Source of the DNA: JADFRG01 sp048054495
Lineage (GTDB): Bacteria > Chloroflexota > Anaerolineae > Anaerolineales > E44-bin32
Direction of reading: 5' to 3'
DNA: 64,000 bases
Assembly (NCBI GenBank): GCA_048054495.1
Contig: JBGMQN010000054.1
Coordinates: 5,614-69,613, forward strand
Program-made: the position numbers and the translations under genes
The notes under the pieces: generated by a model
What the model was told of the DNA's origin: nothing
Databases searched by the model: none
What the model saw: only the letters and a program-made list of their open reading frames with translations
In this document: piece after piece, positions 34,079-42,908 of the stretch
How positions within the stretch are numbered: the stretch's first letter is position 1
Layout: each line of letters opens with the position of its first letter

Positions 34079-34225
34079 TTAGATGTTGCTCACGATGTTG
34101 CTGAATACGTTGCCGATCGCGGGTCCGAGCAGGGCCAGGATAACGATCACCACAACAGCGACCAACACTAGGATCAAGGCGTATTCAACCAATCCCTGAC
34201 CTTTCTCTTTCGGTGCGTACAACAT
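34079..34225 (-). CDS. flp: Flp/Fap-type pilin
   Basis: A 48-residue gene. The peptide starts MLYAPKEKGQGLVEYALILV and continues as one hydrophobic helix. G9 followed four residues later by Glu14-Tyr15 fits the Flp prepilin cleavage pattern G/XXXXEY (cut after G9), removing a basic leader. GGTGG lies about 8 nt before the ATG. Flp pilins polymerise into thin type IVb (Tad) pili. No tad genes are in the window, so it is an orphan pilin or its secretion machinery is elsewhere. Confidence 0.9.
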   Translation of the reverse strand: MLYAPKEKGQGLVEYALILVLVAVVVIVILALLGPAIGNVFSNIVSNI

Positions 34226-34649
34226 GCGTATTCACCACCTTTCCCCGGGGATTTCCCATGAGATCGCTCTCATAGGGCTAAATAAGGATCGGCTCCAGAT
34301 TAGCACGTAGTGCATATGGAGCGACCTTACGGATACCTTACGGAGGTTGCAAGCTGCAGGCCGCAGCGAAAGATTTCGCCCTTTGACGCCCTTTGATCGG
34401 CAGGATTTGACATAAACTCAGGAGCATCACTGCGTGGAGGGTTCTTGCGCCCGCAGTTCGCAAGAAAGCGAGTCTGGTACCCGTTCAATGCAGCGATGAA
34501 GGTCCCTGGGCTGCCTTCTCGCCTGAATCAAAGTGGCATCCGTTTCACGAAGGTGCAGAGGTTTCAGCCGGAACACGCGCATCAATCACAACACAGGCGG
34601 CAGCCCCTGTTGTGATGTATATCTAGACGCTGTATCCTGAATCCGGGGT
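34226..34649. other. 424-bp noncoding stretch with one strong hairpin
   Basis: Between the pilin gene and the small membrane protein gene. Bases 34585-34616 can fold as ATCACAA...TTGTGAT plus CAGG / CCTG. Otherwise no gene, repeat or promoter is evident. Confidence 0.45.
34585..34616 (-). terminator. Hairpin downstream of the small membrane protein gene, possible terminator
   Basis: Stem ATCACAA / TTGTGAT continued by CAGG / CCTG with a 2-nt bulge. It lies 34 bp after the stop of the minus-strand gene; no clear T-run. Confidence 0.35.
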
Positions 34650-34805
34650 CTAAAATCCCTGGGCGAAGAGAGTAACGATGGTTGAGATGACAATCAGCAA
34701 CGCAAACACCGTAAAGACGATGCGCTGAGTGCGCATGCTGCGGTCCTGGCCTCCCGAGCTCGGGGCCGTGTTCTTCTTTTTCTTCTTCTTTTGATTCTTA
34801 GCCAT
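34650..34805 (-). CDS. Small single-pass membrane protein with poly-lysine N terminus
   Basis: 51 residues from the ATG at 34805; upstream in-frame codons overlap the GGT gene and look non-coding. The sequence begins MAKNQKKKKKKNTAPSSGG and ends with one hydrophobic helix (IVFTVFALLIVISTIVTLF). It resembles the short lysine-rich membrane proteins often seen in Chloroflexota but has no function I can name. It lies downstream of gamma-glutamyltransferase on the same strand. Confidence 0.55.
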   Translation of the reverse strand: MAKNQKKKKKKNTAPSSGGQDRSMRTQRIVFTVFALLIVISTIVTLFAQGF

Positions 34806-34852
34806 AATTAACGCTGATAATACCACGTCGGCCGCCGCGGGAGGAGGATCGA

Positions 34853-36475
34853 CTAGGCCAGGGGGACGGCGCAGCCATCGGCTCGGGGATCGCTCCCTCC
34901 GCAAAGTACGCCCGTATCCATGTCTCGCAAGATGACTTGGCCGCGGCCGAATATCGCCCGCATTTGACCCGTTACCACGTCGACCTCGTGACCCATCTGC
35001 GCCAATCGCCGTACAGTCTTATCCGGAATGCCTTCTTCCACTGCCACTGGACTGCCCGGACGGGCCTCGGTGAGATTGATCCGCGGACGATCCAGCGCGG
35101 CCTGGGGATCGAGGCCGTCATCGATCAATCCGGTAAGCACTTGAACGTGTCCCTGCGGCTGCATAAAGCCACCCATCACCCCAAAACTTGCATACAGTGA
35201 GCCGTCTTCACGGGTCACCATACCCGGAATGATGGTGTGGTAAGGACGCTTGCCGGGCGAAAGCGCGTTTGGATGTTCCCTATCCAGGCTGAAGCCGTGC
35301 CCTCGATTCTGCAGAGAAAATCCCCATCCCTTTGGCACGATCCCCGTGCCGAATCCCATGTAATTGCTGTTGATGAACGAGCAGGCGTTTCCCTCCCCAT
35401 CGATGACGCTTAGATAGACCGTGTCGGAGGCGGGCGATGGGATTCCCACCGGCTGCGATAGCGTCGCGCGTTTCCGATCGATCAGTGTGCGTCGCCTCTC
35501 GGCGTAGCCCTCCGATAGAAGCACTTCCAGGGGAATCGGGACGAATGCAGGGTCGGCAATAAACCAATTCCCATCCGCAAACGCGACGCGAAGCGCCTCC
35601 AGCACCAGATGCAGTCTGGAGGGGCTGAGCGCTTCCAGCGATTCTAGATCGAAACCTTCCAATATCTTCAATGCCAGGAGGGCCACGAGACCCTGTCCAT
35701 TGGGCGGAGCCTCCCAGATCCGCAGACCCCGGTAAGTCACGGAAATCGCCTCATCCCAGGTGCTGCGATGATCTGCCAGGTCGCTCTCGGACAAGACTCC
35801 TCCCGCGTCGCGCACGGCGCGGGCAATCGCCATGGCAATCTCGCCCTGGTAGAAGGCCTGTGCGCCTGCTCCTCCCACGGCGCGGAACGTTCGAGCCAAA
35901 CCTGGATTGCGGAAAATCTCGCCCGGCTTGGGCCCGCGTCCGTTGATCGTCAGCTCCTCTCCGCCAGGAGCGTTCTTGAGCTGCCGCTCCGCGCCTCGCT
36001 GCCAGGAATAGGCAGTTAAGGGAGAAACCGGGAATCCCTCTTCTGCCAGGTTGATCGCCGGCGCCAGAGCGATTCGGAGGTCCAATCGGCCATGGCGCTC
36101 CAGCAGGTCGCTCCACCCTGCGCACGCGCCTGGGACCGTCACGGTGAGGGCGTGGTACGGAGGGAGGGACTCCTCAAGGCCCTGTGCCTCCAGGAGGTCG
36201 AGCGTGAGTGCAGAAGGAGCGCGGCCGGAGCCATTGAGGGCGGTGATCTCACGCGATTCTGCATCGTAATAGAGGGCGAAACAATCTCCCCCGATGCCAG
36301 TCGAGCTGGGTTCGGTGACATTGAGGGCGGCCGCGGTCGCTACTGCCGCGTCGGCTGCGTTTCCCCCCAGTGCCAGGATGTCAATGCCCGCTTGAGCCGC
36401 TAGTGGCTGAGACGCGGCCACGAGCCCGCGTTGTGCGAACACGGGAGATCGCCGCGAGGCGTAAGTAAAAGGCAC
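34853..36475 (-). CDS. ggt: Gamma-glutamyltransferase family protein
   Basis: 540 residues, the Ntn-hydrolase GGT family. N-terminal half: LVAASQPLAAQAGIDILALGGNAADAAVATAAAL and SSTGIGGDCFALYYD. The autoprocessing site, expected as a nucleophilic Thr before [HY]xSV, is DTVYLSVIDGEGNACSFINSN. The C-terminal half contains RPYHTIIPGMV and GGFMQPQGHVQVL. The enzyme cleaves or transfers gamma-glutamyl groups from glutathione-like compounds. No clear signal peptide is present, so a cytoplasmic place is possible, as in several bacterial GGT-like acylases. Confidence 0.9.
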   Translation of the reverse strand: MPFTYASRRSPVFAQRGLVAASQPLAAQAGIDILALGGNAADAAVATAAALNVTEPSSTGIGGDCFALYYDAESREITALNGSGRAPSALTLDLLEAQGLEESLPPYHALTVTVPGACAGWSDLLERHGRLDLRIALAPAINLAEEGFPVSPLTAYSWQRGAERQLKNAPGGEELTINGRGPKPGEIFRNPGLARTFRAVGGAGAQAFYQGEIAMAIARAVRDAGGVLSESDLADHRSTWDEAISVTYRGLRIWEAPPNGQGLVALLALKILEGFDLESLEALSPSRLHLVLEALRVAFADGNWFIADPAFVPIPLEVLLSEGYAERRRTLIDRKRATLSQPVGIPSPASDTVYLSVIDGEGNACSFINSNYMGFGTGIVPKGWGFSLQNRGHGFSLDREHPNALSPGKRPYHTIIPGMVTREDGSLYASFGVMGGFMQPQGHVQVLTGLIDDGLDPQAALDRPRINLTEARPGSPVAVEEGIPDKTVRRLAQMGHEVDVVTGQMRAIFGRGQVILRDMDTGVLCGGSDPRADGCAVPLA

Positions 36476-36619
36476 GCTAGAATCCTCGGATTGCTTCGGC
36501 TCTGGGCCGCAAAGCTAGTCCACTCACAAACGATTCATTACATGTGTATGGAGCATGACCTGGGATGAGATGCAGGGGCAGTGCAAAAATGTCTATAATC
36601 CAGTCCGCGAACGCCAACA

Positions 36620-36991
36620 ATGAAGCACATGGACATCGTACGGCGCAGTACAGGAGAAATCATGTTCCAGCGGGCGCGCTGGTGCAGCAGCCGCTGGTGC
36701 CGCTTCTGGGGCCTTCAATTCCGCCGCGAGCTCAAACCGGGCGAGGCTCTGGTCCTGGTTCATCCCGATGAGAGCGTACTCCAAAGCTCGATCCATATGC
36801 TCTTCGTGATCTTTCCCATCGCCGCTATTTGGATCGATAGCATGGGTCGCGTGACCAGTGCTCAGCTCGCCAAACCGTGGCGACCCTACTATGCCTCACC
36901 CAGGCCGGCCCAATATGTCTTGGAGACTACGCCTGACTTCCTCTCCCAGGTCGAGGTGGGGGACGAGTTCAATTTTGTTTTATCTGCCTAG
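36620..36991 (+). CDS. DUF192 family protein
   Basis: 123 residues (the ATG at 36662 would give a 109-residue form). The DUF192 pattern is visible: an initial FQRARWCSSRWCRFWGLQFRRELKPGEALVLVHPDESVLQSSIHMLFVIFPIAAIWIDSMG region containing the small-barrel core, and the C-terminal YVLETTPDFLSQVEVGDEFNF. The family's usual Met-rich IHMxFV...LDVIWLD segment is recognisable. Function unknown. TATAAT at 36594-36599 is a possible -10 box. Confidence 0.75.
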   Translation: MKHMDIVRRSTGEIMFQRARWCSSRWCRFWGLQFRRELKPGEALVLVHPDESVLQSSIHMLFVIFPIAAIWIDSMGRVTSAQLAKPWRPYYASPRPAQYVLETTPDFLSQVEVGDEFNFVLSA

Positions 36992-37014
36992 CGAGCCTTC
37001 CGTTTTAACGAACA

Positions 37015-37035
37015 AAACCGGCCCTGCACCGGTTT
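37015..37035 (+). terminator. Terminator-like hairpin after the DUF192 gene
   Basis: Perfect 7-bp stem AAACCGG / CCGGTTT with loop CCCTGCA, followed by CGTCTTT. It lies 24 bp after the stop codon. Confidence 0.6.
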
Positions 37036-37304
37036 CGTCTTTCCGCCCTCCAACTTGTTCTAGGGCTTTCGCCCACGAATCCTTGCTTCCACTCTCGTCT
37101 TGGTCGAAGGTTCCAGTTGGATCGCGCTGGCTATAATGTAGCACGGTGCGCTTGGCCGAGTCAACGATTTCAACCTTAAACTTGGTCGCGGGGGTTCTTT
37201 AACACTGGGCCCGCCTGGGGAGGAATGGCTGCCCGAGCATATGCTTGACCTTGCAACAGTCATCGAATAGCATCCATTTGATGCTCAATGATAACCAGCT
37301 CGAA
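37036..37304. other. Noncoding region before the inositol cluster
   Basis: Presumed promoter region of iolB. The open frame extending upstream of 37305 has no family sequence. No confident promoter or operator seen. Confidence 0.4.
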
Positions 37305-38171
37305 ATGAACGCTATATCCAAGCTCCTGATTCGGCCAGCGGCCGGTTCAGGAGAATACACGAAAGTCACGCCTAAGCAGGCCGGCTGGGAGCTCCTCAAT
37401 TTCGGAGCTCGCAAGATGGGGTCCGGCGAGCTATGGGAGTTCGAAACCGGGGAGAACGAGTTCGGCATTGTCGTGCTGGGTGGGACCTGCTCCGCGGATA
37501 CCTCGCGCGGGGCCTGGGGACCGATCGGTCGGCGCCCCAATGTTTTTGCTGGAATGCCTTATACGCTCTACCTTCCCCGGCGTACCGAGGTGCGAATTGA
37601 GGCCATCGGCGAGGGGCTTGACCTCGGATACGGGTGGTGCGAGACGGACGAAGATCACCCGGCCAAGCTTGTATCTCCCGAAGAGGTGCACGTGGAGATT
37701 CGTGGAGGCGGCAATGCCACCCGACAGATCAACGACATGATCCCGCCCGGATTCGACTGCCATCGACTGGTAGCGGTGGAAGTCTATACACCCTCTGGCA
37801 ACTGGAGTTCGTATCCACCGCACAAGCACGATGTGCACCGCGAATCCGAATCGGGGGAGCTGATCGAGGCCGATCTCGAGGAAACTTACTTCTACAAACT
37901 GGACCGGCCGGAGGGCTACGCTTTACAGCGCGTGTACACCGCGGATCGGAGCTTGAATGAACTCGTAATTGCGCAGCAAGACGATCTCGTGCTCGTGCCG
38001 GAGGGGTACCATCCGGTGGTCTCCGCGCATGGCTACAATACCTACTACCTTAATTTCCTGGCTGGCAGCGCGCAATCCTTGGCGAGCGCCGATGATCCTG
38101 AGCACGCATGGATTAAGCAGAGTTGGGTGGAAAAAGACCCGCGACTGCCGATGGTGACTCTGGACATGTAG
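37305..38171 (+). CDS. iolB: 5-deoxy-glucuronate isomerase
   Basis: Isomerises 5-deoxy-D-glucuronate to 2-deoxy-5-keto-D-gluconate in myo-inositol catabolism. 288 residues from the ATG at 37305 (MNAISKLLIRPAAG), which fits the family N terminus; ATG 37281 is possible. The bicupin signature VVAVEVYTPSGNWSSYPPHKHD is almost invariant in IolB, as is LEETYFYKL, ALQRVYTADRSLNE and DDLVLVPEGYHPV, which together give the metal-binding His and Glu residues. First gene of the inositol operon. Confidence 0.95.
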   Translation: MNAISKLLIRPAAGSGEYTKVTPKQAGWELLNFGARKMGSGELWEFETGENEFGIVVLGGTCSADTSRGAWGPIGRRPNVFAGMPYTLYLPRRTEVRIEAIGEGLDLGYGWCETDEDHPAKLVSPEEVHVEIRGGGNATRQINDMIPPGFDCHRLVAVEVYTPSGNWSSYPPHKHDVHRESESGELIEADLEETYFYKLDRPEGYALQRVYTADRSLNELVIAQQDDLVLVPEGYHPVVSAHGYNTYYLNFLAGSAQSLASADDPEHAWIKQSWVEKDPRLPMVTLDM

Positions 38172-38253
38172 GTTGCGCTCGCCTATCCGCCCGGTTGCTG
38201 AGTGCTGCCCAGGCTTGTGAGCATGAAGGTCGGAATCTGTACCGCTGAGGAAA

Positions 38254-39357
38254 ATGAACATGAATGCCGGATACAAAAGCCCGCTCCATGAAACGATCTC
38301 CACAACCCCGACCGATTTCTGGAACGACTCCGCATCTTTCGAGGAGCTGACCTACGCAATCGAGCACGGCGCGGTTGGCGCCACGACAAACCCCACGATC
38401 GTTATGCAGGTTCTCGACAAGGAGATAGACCTGTGGCGGGATCGGATTCAAGAGATGATTGCCGAGAATCCGGAATGGTCTGAAGACCAGTTGGCCTGGA
38501 AGCTCATCGAGGAAGTGGCAGTCAGAGGCGCCGAACTGTTAAAGCCGGTCTATGACCGGGAGAATGGGAAGAAGGGCCGCATATCGATTCAGACCCATCC
38601 CGCGTTCTATCGCAACGCCGAGGCCATCACAAAGCAGGCGATCCACTTCGACTCCCTGGCTCCCAATATGCAGGTCAAGATCCCTGCAACCAAGGCAGGA
38701 ATCGCCGCCATCGAGGAGGCCACACGCAATGGGGTGAACATCAACGCGACCGTGTGCTTCAGCGTGCCGCAATCGCTTGCGGTTGCGGAGGCGGTGGAGA
38801 GAGGCTTGGACCGGCGCGCGGCCGATGGGGAGTCCATAGAAGACATGTCGCCGGTATGCACCATCATGATCGGCCGGCTTGACGATTGGATGCATGTGCT
38901 GGCCAAGCGCGATGGAATTATTGTGAACCCCGCCTCCCTGCATTGGGCGGGGGTGGCCGCCATAAAGAAGGCCTACGGCATATTTCAGCAGCGTGGGTAT
39001 CGGGCTCGCCTGCTAGGAGCCGCTTATCGGCACCATCTGCACTGGTCGGAGCTCATCGGCGGCGACATCATCCTGACCATCCCTTACCAATGGCAGAAGT
39101 GGTTCAATGCTTCGGATGTGGAAGTCAAGGAGCGCATGGCCAGGCAGGTCGATGAGGAGACCATCGACGAGCTGTACGGGCATTTTCCTGATTTCCGCCG
39201 TGCCTACGACGAGGACGGACTGACGATCGATGAATTTGACGCCTTCGGTCCGACGGTTCGAACGCTGCGAGGGTTTATCAGCTCGTATCACGATCTGGTG
39301 GCATTGGTGCGTGACTTCATGCTGCCCAACCCGGATATCCGGCGGAACGGCGCGTGA
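38254..39357 (+). CDS. Transaldolase-family protein in the inositol operon
   Basis: 367 residues with GAGGAAA before the ATG. Transaldolase features: DFWNDSASFEELTYAIEHGAVGATTNPTIV (usual ..DTA..GVTTNP), the Schiff-base Lys in MQVKIPATKAG (about residue 150), and GVNINATVCFSVPQSL. The C-terminal region is longer than in short TAL/FSA proteins. Class I aldolase chemistry is expected. It is placed between iolB and iolC where an aldolase (IolJ) would be needed for 2-deoxy-5-keto-6-phosphogluconate, and no iolJ is in the window, so it may supply this step. Confidence 0.88.
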   Translation: MNMNAGYKSPLHETISTTPTDFWNDSASFEELTYAIEHGAVGATTNPTIVMQVLDKEIDLWRDRIQEMIAENPEWSEDQLAWKLIEEVAVRGAELLKPVYDRENGKKGRISIQTHPAFYRNAEAITKQAIHFDSLAPNMQVKIPATKAGIAAIEEATRNGVNINATVCFSVPQSLAVAEAVERGLDRRAADGESIEDMSPVCTIMIGRLDDWMHVLAKRDGIIVNPASLHWAGVAAIKKAYGIFQQRGYRARLLGAAYRHHLHWSELIGGDIILTIPYQWQKWFNASDVEVKERMARQVDEETIDELYGHFPDFRRAYDEDGLTIDEFDAFGPTVRTLRGFISSYHDLVALVRDFMLPNPDIRRNGA

Positions 39358-39428
39358 GGCGCCCCTCGATAAGCCTTCACGCTCGGCAGGCACGCCTCCT
39401 CGCATCTGACGCTTGCCCCTGACCGTCC

Positions 39429-40439
39429 ATGGCAAATGAGTACGATCTCATCACAATGGGTCGTGCCTCCATTGATCTCTACGCGCAGGACATCGGAGTA
39501 CCCTTTGAGAAAATCAAAAGCTTCGCAGCCTATGTGGGGGGGTCACCGACCAACATCGCGGTCGGCGCTCGACGCCTTGGGCTGAATGTGGCTCTGATCA
39601 GTGGGGTTGGCGATGATCCGGTCGGTGATTTTGTCCTGGCCTTCTTGAATGAAGAGCACGTCGATACCGCCTTCATCACTCGCAAACCTCTGGCCCGGAC
39701 CGGCGCGGTTTTGCTGGGGATTGAAAGGCCGGATCTGATTCCGCTGGTCTATTATCGTGACAACGCGGCGGATATTCAGCTCACGATCGATGATGTGAAG
39801 GCCGCTCCCATCGCGGAGTGCAGGGCATTTGAGTTTGCAGGCACCAACCTGAGCCAGGAACCCAGTCGTAGCGCCACTCTATTCGCGGTGGAGCTAGCTA
39901 AATCTGCCGGCGTACGCGTCATCATGGATTTAGACCTGCGAGCCGATCAATGGGGGGACGTGCGAGCTTTCGGGCTGATGGTCCGGTCGGTCCTGCCCCT
40001 GGTAGACATTGCTGTCGGAACGGAGGAGGAAATCAAGGCCGCCGTGCTGGAGAGCGCCGAGCAGCTCACGATTACCCATTCACAAGTCACCGCTCCCGAG
40101 ATAAGAGGAGATCTGGACACCGCCCTGCACTCCTTGCTCGAGCGGGGCCTCGAAGCCCTGGTTGTCAAGCAGGGCAGCAAAGGCTCCTCGGTATACCTTC
40201 AAGATGGCGAGGTCATCTTCGCTCCGGGATTCTCGGTCGAGGTCTACAACGTGCTGGGGGCCGGCGATGCGTTCGCAAGCGGGTTGATCTACGGGCGGCT
40301 CAAGGGTTGGGATTGGTATCGGGCGGCGAGGATGGGCAATGCCTGCGGCGCCATCGTCGTGACCCGCCACGGGTGCGCCAATTTCATGCCCTATGAGAAG
40401 GAAGCCTTGGATTTCATCGAGGAACGGGGGGGATTCTGA
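39429..40439 (+). CDS. iolC: 5-dehydro-2-deoxygluconokinase
   Basis: Phosphorylates 2-deoxy-5-keto-D-gluconate to DKGP. A 336-residue PfkB/ribokinase-family protein: N-terminal YDLITMGRASIDLYAQDIG and the substrate region FAAYVGGSPTNIAVGARRLG, and the C-terminal catalytic GAGDAFASGLIYG motif with its base Asp. GRAxxDLY is characteristic of IolC within the family. It is preceded by the transaldolase gene and followed by iolD. Confidence 0.94.
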   Translation: MANEYDLITMGRASIDLYAQDIGVPFEKIKSFAAYVGGSPTNIAVGARRLGLNVALISGVGDDPVGDFVLAFLNEEHVDTAFITRKPLARTGAVLLGIERPDLIPLVYYRDNAADIQLTIDDVKAAPIAECRAFEFAGTNLSQEPSRSATLFAVELAKSAGVRVIMDLDLRADQWGDVRAFGLMVRSVLPLVDIAVGTEEEIKAAVLESAEQLTITHSQVTAPEIRGDLDTALHSLLERGLEALVVKQGSKGSSVYLQDGEVIFAPGFSVEVYNVLGAGDAFASGLIYGRLKGWDWYRAARMGNACGAIVVTRHGCANFMPYEKEALDFIEERGGF

Positions 40440-40485
40440 AAACCAATCCCGCCCTTTTAGTAGGCGACCTAGGAGGAGAATGCAG

Positions 40486-42348
40486 ATGAATACCGTCCGC
40501 CTGACGATGGCGCAAGCGATCATTCGATTCTTAACAATCCAGCATGTCGAGCGGGATGGGGACCGCCAGCCCTTTTTCGCCGGCTGCTTCGGAATCTTCG
40601 GTCACGGAAACGTGGCGGGCATCGGGCAGGCCCTTCAGGAACAACCTGATTTCCGGTATTACCTGGCGCGAAACGAACAGGCCATGGTGCACACTGCGGC
40701 CGGCTTCGCCAAGATGAGCAACCGGTTGCGAGCCTTCGCGTGCACGAGCTCCATTGGACCCGGGGCAACCAACATGGTCACCGCCGCCGCCGGCGCGACT
40801 GTCAATCGTCTGCCGGTCCTGCTGCTGCCAGGAGACATCTTCGCCCGCAGAAATGTAGCGCCCGTACTGCAGCAGCTGGAATGGGGCGGTTCCCAGGACG
40901 TCTCCGTCAACGATTGCTTCAAGCCGATTTCACGGTATTGGGATCGGATCAACCGCCCCGAACAAATCATCACCGCGTTGCCGGAAGCCATGCGGGTGCT
41001 GACGTCTCAAGCCGATACGGGGGCCGTGACGCTCTCACTGCCACAGGATGTGCAGGCGGAGGCGTACGACTACCCGGAAGCCCTGTTCGAAAAACGGGTC
41101 TGGACCATCGCACGTCCTGCGCCGGCGCGAGAACTTGTGGCCCGCGCGGTGGAGATGATTCGCGGGGCCAACTCGCCTTTGATCATCTCTGGAGGGGGCG
41201 TGATCTACAGCGAGGCGACGGAAGCGCTGGCCAGCTTCGCCGAAGATACCGGCATCCCGGTAGGCGAGACCCAGGCCGGCAAGGGCTCTCTGCCCTACGA
41301 TCATCCGTTCGCGTTGGGCGCCATCGGCGTCACCGGTACACCGGGAGCCAATATCATCGCGCGTGAGGCCGATCTGGTCATTGGCATCGGAACTCGCTAC
41401 AGCGATTTCACCACCGCCTCAAAGACCGCCTTTCAGAATCCCGAGGTGCGCTTCATCAACATCAACATCGCCGACTTCGACGCCCATAAGCATTCCGGCC
41501 TGGCGCTGGTGGCGGATGCGCGCGCGGCTCTGGAGGAGCTGGAGCATGCGCTGGAAGGCCACACCACCGAATCCGGCTACAAAGACCGCATACAAGAATT
41601 CAACGTGGAGTGGGAGGCCGAGGTGGACCGGATCTACAATTTGGAGCACGGACCGCCGATCAGCCAGGGGGAGGTCATCGGCGCGGTCAACGCGGCCTCC
41701 GAACCGACGGATGTGGTGATGTGCGCGGCCGGCAGCCTGCCGGGCGACCTGCACAAGCTATGGCGAACGCGCGATTCTAAGGGCTACCACCTCGAATACG
41801 GGTACTCCTGTATGGGCTACGAGATCGCCGGCGGGCTGGGGATCAAAATGGCCGCTCCGGAGCGTGAGGTCTACGTGATGCTGGGGGACGGGTCCTACCT
41901 GATGATGAACTCTGAGATCGTGACCTCCATCCAGGAACATTTCAAACTCACGATCGTCTTGATCAACAACCACGGTCACTCGAGCATCGGTGGATTGTCA
42001 CAGTCGGTCGGCAGCGCGGGATTTGGAACGCGATACCGCTACCGGAATCCAGGTACCGGCCAACTGGATGGCGAAAAGCTTCCGGTGGATTTTGCGGCCA
42101 ACGCCCGCAGCCTGGGAGCTGTTGTTTTCGAGGCTGAGAATCTTCCGGCTCTCGTCGAGTCATTGTCGAAGGCCAAGCGGGAAGAGCAAACCGTGGTCAT
42201 TGTCGTTGAGACCGATCCCGAAAAGCGGGTTCCTGGCTACGAGTCATGGTGGGACGTGCCGGTGGCGGAGGTGTCGGAGACGGAAAAGGTACAGGAGGCG
42301 CTTGAAGAATACCGTTCGGGCGTGGACAAGGAGCGCAACTACCTCTGA
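40486..42348 (+). CDS. iolD: 3D-(3,5/4)-trihydroxycyclohexane-1,2-dione hydrolase
   Basis: Thiamine-diphosphate enzyme that opens the ring of the inositol-derived diketone to 5-deoxy-glucuronate. 620 residues from the ATG at 40486 (AGGAGGAG 7 nt upstream). Three-domain TPP fold: ARNEQAMVHTAAGFAKM with the activating Glu, CTSSIGPGATNMVTAAA, a central domain around LIISGGGVIYSEA, and the TPP-binding MLGDGSYLMMNSEIVT (GDG...N) region. The IolD-specific VNDCFKPISRYWDRINRPEQ segment supports the assignment over acetolactate synthase. Confidence 0.95.
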   Translation: MNTVRLTMAQAIIRFLTIQHVERDGDRQPFFAGCFGIFGHGNVAGIGQALQEQPDFRYYLARNEQAMVHTAAGFAKMSNRLRAFACTSSIGPGATNMVTAAAGATVNRLPVLLLPGDIFARRNVAPVLQQLEWGGSQDVSVNDCFKPISRYWDRINRPEQIITALPEAMRVLTSQADTGAVTLSLPQDVQAEAYDYPEALFEKRVWTIARPAPARELVARAVEMIRGANSPLIISGGGVIYSEATEALASFAEDTGIPVGETQAGKGSLPYDHPFALGAIGVTGTPGANIIAREADLVIGIGTRYSDFTTASKTAFQNPEVRFININIADFDAHKHSGLALVADARAALEELEHALEGHTTESGYKDRIQEFNVEWEAEVDRIYNLEHGPPISQGEVIGAVNAASEPTDVVMCAAGSLPGDLHKLWRTRDSKGYHLEYGYSCMGYEIAGGLGIKMAAPEREVYVMLGDGSYLMMNSEIVTSIQEHFKLTIVLINNHGHSSIGGLSQSVGSAGFGTRYRYRNPGTGQLDGEKLPVDFAANARSLGAVVFEAENLPALVESLSKAKREEQTVVIVVETDPEKRVPGYESWWDVPVAEVSETEKVQEALEEYRSGVDKERNYL

Positions 42349-42908
42349 CCCCTAGCCGGTGCGCTGCACACTGGGGAGCCCTTCCCGACCGAGCGCATGT
42401 TCAATCAAAAGAGGCGAGGAAGAGAGAAGCCATCCACACTGGCTGCTCATTCATGGGGAGCCAGGCTGAAGTTCGGGGCTTCACAAGAGGCCGCCGAATA
42501 CTTGTTATAATCATATAGCGATTACGAGTTTTAGCTCTCTTGAGGGTGCGATGCCGGGTAAATATTGCGGCAGCATTCATCAGGCCCGGACCCGAGAAAC
42601 CAAGTTCGCCACAAGGTAGGTAGCCTCCATATGGGTTTGTCTGCTCCCGAGACGCAAAAGAAGCTCTCAGGGATGCTGGACTGGGCTGCCGCTCCTCACA
42701 GGATACCCAGCGACAAACTTGATCTAACGTTCAGTTTACAGAGCCGGGTCGCAAAGATCCCGCGCGCTCGCTCTGTGTGATCCCTCGCGTTTGAATCCGA
42801 GATTCGGCCAGTCTCGATAGGAGGTGGTGTATCGACCCTTAAGCCAAAATTGCTAAGCTCGCGTACCGAATGAAAAACTACCGGATTCGTCTAGGAGGAG
42901 AAAAGACT
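42349..42908. other. 560-bp noncoding stretch before the sugar-type ABC operon
   Basis: Probably the promoter and leader of the importer operon. TATAAT at 42506-42511 is a -10 candidate, with TTCACA at 42480-42485 at a long 20-bp spacing. The GGAGGTG leader element is at 42820. An open frame at 42565-42780 has no protein-like character. Confidence 0.45.
42820..42838 (+). promoter_or_regulatory. Upstream GGAGGTG leader element of the SBP gene
   Basis: GGAGGTGGTGTATCGACCC lies about 70 nt before the SBP start codon, separate from the real ribosome binding site at 42893-42900. It resembles GGGAGGTGGATCGCACCC upstream of the SBP at 55595. Confidence 0.35.

Noticed and set aside
42565..42780. 71-codon open frame before the sugar SBP gene
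   Set aside because: No ribosome binding site, no family resemblance, in a leader region.
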